64,000 bases of DNA from Evernia prunastri (taxonomy: Eukaryota > Ascomycota > Lecanoromycetes > Lecanorales > Parmeliaceae). The stretch covers positions 62,001 to 126,000 of the forward strand of contig NKYR01000095.1 in the NCBI GenBank assembly GCA_003184365.1. The letters run 5' to 3'. The notes below the pieces were generated by a model. The model was not told where the DNA came from. It searched no databases and saw nothing but the letters and a program-made list of their open reading frames with translations. The number at the start of each line of letters is the position of its first letter. Position 1 is the stretch's first letter. The translations under genes and the position numbers were made by a program. Positions 58,957-64,000 of the stretch are shown piece after piece.

Positions 58957-60368
58957 TCACAAAGCGGTGGTGTTTCGCTTCTCGATGACACCAAGCAGAC
59001 CCAGTAAAGCCTGCGTGTCCTCATTGAGCTGCAATCGCTTTAGCTCTTCCCAGTGGTTCGGCGATTCCTCGCCGCAAGGAATCTCCATGCTAGGGTTGAA
59101 GAAACGCGAAAACTTCCCCGAGCTGTAGGCTTTGTAGCCAGTCCCTGTGCGAAAGCGATCGACTTCGTCGTTTCGTACGGCATGTATATCTTTACCCTCA
59201 ATTTTCCAATCGAAAAAGTCTTGCCATGTCATAAGCGGTGTCCAGTGAAGACTGGACAGCCGTAATCGAGGGAGTGCGTCAGCGAACGCTCTGTAGTAGT
59301 GGCACCATCGTCCTTCGAAGCGTCTAAGGTTTCGAATCGGCGCCGCCGTACCAGCGTCTGCGAGGGCAAGGTACCCGTCACTGTCTAGGCGGTTCGGGGT
59401 GGGGTTTGCAAAAGCCAATATATCGCAATAGCCTAGCCTGAGGTAACGCAAGGATTTGGCGTGACTCAGGAGCCATTCGAGCTGCCAGTCATGACTGAAT
59501 ATGAAAAACCCGAGGGCCAGGCTCTCAAGATGTGGGAAGTGAATGTGGCGGAAATCGACCTTGGGGTGCCAGCCCCAATGCAGGCCTGCTCCGAGATAAA
59601 CGCATTTGAGAGTCTGACAAGCCGGTCGAAGAAAAGTATTCGGGAGCGTATTGAAGAATTTGACGCAATAACCAGGAAGAAACCATTTGGGGGATGGCCA
59701 CTCAGGGGGCCATTTAGCATGATGGATCGAGAGTTTGAGATAGTGAAGCTCAGAAATAAGCTCGGAGAATTGGACTGATTCAGTCAAGTCAGGCTTATCG
59801 TAGGCCTGAAGAGCCCTCATATAGAGGCGTTGGATCCTTATCTTGGGGGATTGCGGGATCATCAGTGGTGTCAGTACGCTAGCAAGAGTATCTGTCCGAA
59901 ATATAATGGTCTTCTTAATGTACCTATCGTGCTGGAAGGAGTCATAATAGAAGTCGATGTTGATGGCAAACAAGCGTTGGATCTTGCAAAGATCGTCAAG
60001 AGCATCTCGCACGGCTTTACTCATCCCCAACTCGACGTTGCCTATATTGTCGCGCCGCTATAAGATTTCAGCCTAACACACCATGATCTGGATACGTGGG
60101 ACTGAGGCTCACTCACTAGAGGACTCTCGAAGCTCAATTCCCGGACACTACTCACTAGATACTTTGTCGCCAAGATATTGCGAAAGCTGCCTACGTCTTC
60201 CTCAGTCTCCGCCGTCACATCGAAATGCAGGTGGTGAAACAGATAGACGGTGCTGATCGCACACATTTCACGAGAAACAAGTCGAGTTTGCCGCAGTACC
60301 TGCTTTGAAGAATGGCTTAGAATATTGTCCAAGATTTCGTTTGACAGACTTGGCATTCCTTCTGCCAT
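58957..60368 (-). CDS. F-box protein
   Basis: 450 residues from two exons, 60368-60117 and 60057-58957, with a 59-bp GTGAGT...TAG intron in phase 0 (join FESPL|RRDNIG). The F-box lies at about residues 5-50 (MPSLSNEILDNILSHSSK then RLVSREMCAISTVYLFHHL). Downstream are LRR-like strands (IRIQRLYMRAL, LHYLKLSIHH, LKCVYLGAG, LESLALGFF, LRYLRLGYCD), as in many fungal F-box proteins that only loosely fit the LRR consensus. It probably presents a substrate to an SCF complex; which one cannot be told. It lies in opposite orientation to the F-box gene at 55.7 kb and is not an obvious copy of it. Confidence 0.85.
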
Positions 60369-61756
60369 GATTGAAGCTGCGGGGGACTGGAAGTCGAAAG
60401 ATGCTGTGTGATGTGTGGAAGTATGTCAAGGATCTGGAGAGGATGAAAACCAAATGGCAGGGGTATGAATGGAATGAAAATATGAGAGAGAGATGTCAAA
60501 GAAGATGAAGAGGAGATGGACTCGATTTGGTGGGCATCCGGTGTCGAGACATAACTAGTCCTCCGCACCTGAAACCTCAAGGCGACAATTTAGTTCTTGG
60601 TACTCATTGGTCGCCACCGTCTACTGCCTGTTCTCTGTCAATCACAGTAAGTTCCGTTCGCCAAGCTTACAGAGAGGCTCAACTTCCGCTACCTAGTAAC
60701 GCTATTCATAGCAGTTGATACCTATGCTCGAGCAAATCTCAGCCGTGTCGTCAGTCAGCGACAACACAGAGAGCTTGTTAGAGCTCCTTTGCCATATAGA
60801 GTGTTGTTTGGTCCTCGTTCTACATGCGGTATGATGATCTTGATACCAACTTGAAGACTTTCGCAAGTAAGTGGAGAAGCACTTTTATATTGAGTCCTGA
60901 GAATGACTGACTCTTGCTAGACTATTACCTAGTACTTTGTCTTTCTTCACTCCGCAAATGTAGTCAAACTACCTGTGCAACTCAAGTTGCAACCTTCGGC
61001 GAAGCAGACACAACTCTTTTCATACCTGCGACGCGAAAATGGCTCCAATATCTGCTGCCTGACTTTTCAGTGTTTGATTCTACTAAGTACTAGAAAAGCC
61101 CCCTACATCGCATGGTCTTCGTTGCTGGTATCAGGTATGCATTGGAGCTGCGTCCTACCTAGATTGGAGCCTGCTCGTGGCCCGGGGATCTTTCTTCGGC
61201 GCGCATGTCTTGTCACCAGTACATGGGTGGCACGTTTTCGCCCTAAGATATGCACCTGGACATCGTCGCAAGTCGATGGTGTGAGCAGTATGGCATGGAT
61301 AAGGCTGTGATTCAATCACATTGGCTCCCTTTACACTGCGAGTCTGCGTGCAATTTTGAGTGCTATATCAACGGTCCAGTCACAGCGCCAGCATCGAGAT
61401 CGCTCAACGCTGCGATAAGTTGCAAACTGCACTCCCGTATTCGGGAGACCAATCATATTTAGGCGCAACTCACGCGTCAAAGCGCAGTTCCCCACTGGTC
61501 ATTCCCCGCTTTGTTTGCATAAAGCTGTCAAGGGTTCATAGCCTTATAGTTATTCCAGCTATAACTCGCATGTCGGCTATGACACCGACTTCTTACGGGG
61601 TCCCGGGTATTATTATTATTAGACATGGCCCCGGGAGGTTCTGATAAGGAACCCAATTTGTCTCCACGTCACATAAATGAGTCTTCACCAAGGCTATTTC
61701 CATTGCATTAACCAGCATTAGCATTCAGTGCTCTGGCCTCACTCTCAATATTGTCA
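60369..61756. other. Intergenic, no supported gene
   Basis: Lies between divergent genes. A short ATT repeat occurs near 61608-61622. No gene recognised. Confidence 0.5.
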
Positions 61757-62596
61757 ATGTCGTCTTCCAAGCTAGACTGCCGCAAGGTATCACACAGCCG
61801 CACGCCTGCGAAGCACCCCCGCAAGCCAAAGCGACCTTCTCCCCAAACAGCCTTCCGTTTCCGTGATCTACCACTCGAGATGCGCAACGAGATCTATCAC
61901 CTATGTTTCACCGTTGATGGAAAGATAGCTATCGAAGTAAAGCCTTTCTACGATGCAGGTACAACCAAGCTTGAGCTTGCATACTCCTGCCATAACTCCA
62001 CGTCCAACCAGACAAGCCTAGACTACGACTGGGAGTCCGAAAAGTCGCGTCTGAATCTCGGCTTGCTCTTCGTTAATAAGGCAACAAGTCGAGAGGCTTT
62101 GACTGTCCTCTACGGTTTCGATGAATTCAAATTCCATGGTCGTTATTCTTGGAGCAACCTCAAGGGTTTCCTGTCAAGTTTGCGAAACAGTAGCTGTGTT
62201 TTTCTTCGCAGGCTCGACCTTGAATTTCCCCAAATTTTGAGATACGAAGAAGGACTCACGGTAGATGCCCGGGACTTCCCTGAGCACGTGCAGAAATGCA
62301 TGAGGGTCATCGCCCTGCTTCCGAAGCTCGAGAGACTCACGTTTCGTGTCTACGATGATATTGTGTCGAGCGATTTGGAGCGCACTCGGTGGATCAGCAA
62401 GTATCAAGGGAAGAGCAAAGTTACTCTGGAAATGAAAAAAGCTTGGCCTCGGACAATTAGAATCAGTGCGGCTGTCGTGGACCTGATCCATGATCTAAAT
62501 TTGACGGTGGTGGGCAAATTTCAAACAGTTGCCCCCGGGCTTCGCTGCGAAAATGAAGTCCGTTGGCTTAGATGGCTGGAGGCGGAAGATATCTAG
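61757..62596 (+). CDS. 2EXR domain protein
   Basis: 279 residues from ATG 61757. A basic, Pro/Ser-rich tail of about 30 residues precedes the 2EXR signature FRFRDLPLEMRNEIYHLCF; the companion motif LLFVNKATSREALTVLYGFDEFKF follows near residue 100, a very typical family arrangement. A helical stretch (FPEHVQKCMRVIALLPKLERL) comes after. The family has no established biochemical function. Of the three 2EXR genes in the window, this one is closest to the family consensus. Confidence 0.85.
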   Translation: MSSSKLDCRKVSHSRTPAKHPRKPKRPSPQTAFRFRDLPLEMRNEIYHLCFTVDGKIAIEVKPFYDAGTTKLELAYSCHNSTSNQTSLDYDWESEKSRLNLGLLFVNKATSREALTVLYGFDEFKFHGRYSWSNLKGFLSSLRNSSCVFLRRLDLEFPQILRYEEGLTVDARDFPEHVQKCMRVIALLPKLERLTFRVYDDIVSSDLERTRWISKYQGKSKVTLEMKKAWPRTIRISAAVVDLIHDLNLTVVGKFQTVAPGLRCENEVRWLRWLEAEDI

Positions 62597-63739
62597 GCCT
62601 GGAAGATTGGAGAACAGCAACGCCATGCAAGCGGATTTTGGAGCTGTGGGGAAAGGCAGAGGGCGTGCAGGTCGATCATTTAATTGATCTAAGCATCGAA
62701 CTTTACGCCAACTATTCCACACAACCGATCAATGTCTCTTTCACTCCAATTTCATTAACGGCAACCTACTTCAATCTGAGCATAATGCTTCCCTCAGTTG
62801 CTCTTTACCTGTCATCATGTACAGTCTCCAAATCAGCTGGCATCGTGGAGATGTTGAAGGGTCTCAACATCGGGGCTAGCTATCTGGAGAGGCATATGTA
62901 GTACCCCAGTGTCAAGAGAGCTCTCTTGCTTTTGCAGCTTAGAACTGGAGCGAAAACGAAGCTATCCAAAGATGCGGGTGTCTCTGCAAAAGATGAAATC
63001 AAACGAAGAGCCAAAGACTGATGGAAAGCCCATTCAAATGAAGCTCCCATGATACACTAAGACACGAATCTCCTGGTCATGGTGTCCCTGACACAATATG
63101 CAATAGTGCAGGCCTGCAGGTCTGCCATGCAAGACACCCATGCAGCGCGAACACACTCTGCCATGCGACCGACTAGCCCTCATCCGTACGGTGGCGAGTT
63201 GTGGTAATCGCTCGGAGTCTCGATTGAGCCCAAACGAATTGTAACGTTTCCCAGATGCTCTACCCTCTAGTCGAGTAATCACTTGAAGATCGAACGTATT
63301 GTGAAGAACAACGACAAGATCGTTGGGCTCAATTTTTGACATTGCCTACTCGCCTTTCAGTGCTAGACGAAAGAGTGTTTGTACGACGCTTCTCTTTAGC
63401 TCGATGAACCCAGCATGATGAAGCTGACCACGTCAAGACAAGCATGCCACCATGCTATTCCGTCCAAGCGCATACAGAAAGGGTTTAATATAGTCTGGCC
63501 TCGAAGATAGTCTGAAGGTACTGACTGCAGAAATGAAATTTTACGTAGCAGAGGTGATGACAATGTGTAAATCTTGGATCATCTTGTTAGTTGAAAGTGT
63601 TTCCTCGAGTGTTTGAAGAGCATGCATCGTTTTATTTTCTATCCATAGACTTGGTCCTAAACACAATTGAGCAGTCAGGCTTTTCTCCACTACATGTACA
63701 TAGGCTGCCCATTCGCATTGCCATGAGCAATTCGACTCA
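62597..63739. other. Intergenic, no firmly supported gene
   Basis: A minus-strand frame at 63034-63342 has two CxxC pairs (VCSRC and YCILC) but no other support. The part from 63541 to 63739 is best seen as run-on of the frameshifted LysM gene. Confidence 0.4.
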
Positions 63740-64000
63740 TCAGCTTTCCACTCCCACGCAGTAACCCTCCCCAGCCCAGAGGTCTGAGCTGCAGTTTGCG
63801 CCATTGATACCAAGAACCGGGTTCCAGGTGTACAGCTCCGTTGTCGATATGTCTATTTTGTATCGTCAGCACTACCGAACTTCTATGGACACTGCAGGTG
63901 GGCTTTAGCAAAAAGAGGGTTTACCATTGTCTTGGGCAAGTGTGAAACATGTGTCTCCCTTCTGTGCGATAACAAATCTATTGCAATTGCTTGCGAGACC
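63740..64000 (-). pseudogene. LysM-domain secreted protein, C-terminus frameshifted, 5' end outside window
   Basis: A LysM domain is encoded across two exons, from the window edge to 63925 and from 63852 on, with a 72-bp intron. It reads SNCNRFVIAQKGDTCFTLA, then ISTTELYTWNP and CSSDLWAG, the classic fungal LysM layout including the paired cysteines. After WAG, the frame continues as RVTAWEW to a distant stop at 63541, whereas a one-base shift gives GYCVGVES and a stop at 63740-63742, the expected end of such a protein. I conclude that one base has been lost at about 63775. LysM effectors bind chitin and shield hyphae from host chitin sensing. The rest of the gene, including any signal peptide, lies beyond the edge. 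Confidence 0.6.

Noticed and set aside
63034..63342. 102-codon minus-strand frame with two CxxC pairs
   Set aside because: Could be a small zinc-binding protein, but there is no other evidence and it neighbours a decayed gene.
1..64000. CRISPR arrays, rRNA genes, complete transposons, complete tRNAs
   Set aside because: None seen. No regular direct-repeat/spacer pattern, no transposase or reverse transcriptase motif, and no full cloverleaf found by eye.

Overview
The window is nuclear DNA of a filamentous ascomycete (Pezizomycotina). This rests on short GT-AG introns (49-76 bp), a highly reducing PKS-NRPS megasynthase, a HET-domain protein, two NACHT/ankyrin NLR-type receptors, several 2EXR and F-box proteins, a spherulin-4 protein, and LysM and cysteine-rich secreted proteins. 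A Dothideomycete is my best guess from the overall gene flavour, but I cannot name a genus.

Layout. 1-7.2 kb: the 3' part of a PKS-NRPS hybrid (DH C-terminal half, ER, KR, ACP, C, A, T) that stops after the final carrier domain, with no reductase or Dieckmann release domain. 9.1-10.7 kb: an unrecognised protein with a HEPN-like motif, whose gene is cut by an assembly gap with duplicated flanks. 12.3-18 kb: two 2EXR proteins, a spherulin-4 protein and an alpha/beta hydrolase whose triad looks damaged. 19.2-24.1 kb: a GT92 glycosyltransferase and a five-exon SDR lacking the catalytic Tyr. 25.2-33.4 kb: a divergent pair, a membrane-anchored unknown protein and a 1967-residue NLR with a long ankyrin array and a C-terminal GH18-like domain.

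34-47 kb is mixed: relics of an MBL-fold hydrolase, a multi-pass membrane protein and an arylamine N-acetyltransferase lie among an intact cysteine-rich secreted protein, a Ser-rich disordered protein and an APC permease. 48.3-54.5 kb: a HET protein followed on the same strand by a HeLo-like/NACHT/ankyrin receptor. 55.7-62.6 kb: two F-box proteins and a 2EXR protein. The right edge holds part of a LysM-effector-like gene with a C-terminal frameshift.

Gene density is low and intergenic stretches of 0.7-2.4 kb are common. The mixture of self/non-self recognition genes, secreted candidates, a secondary-metabolite gene and several decayed genes resembles an accessory or fast-evolving chromosome region. 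No second biosynthetic gene lies next to the PKS-NRPS on the right, so any cluster must extend left of the window. Exon joins below were worked out by eye from splice signals, frame and domain continuity.
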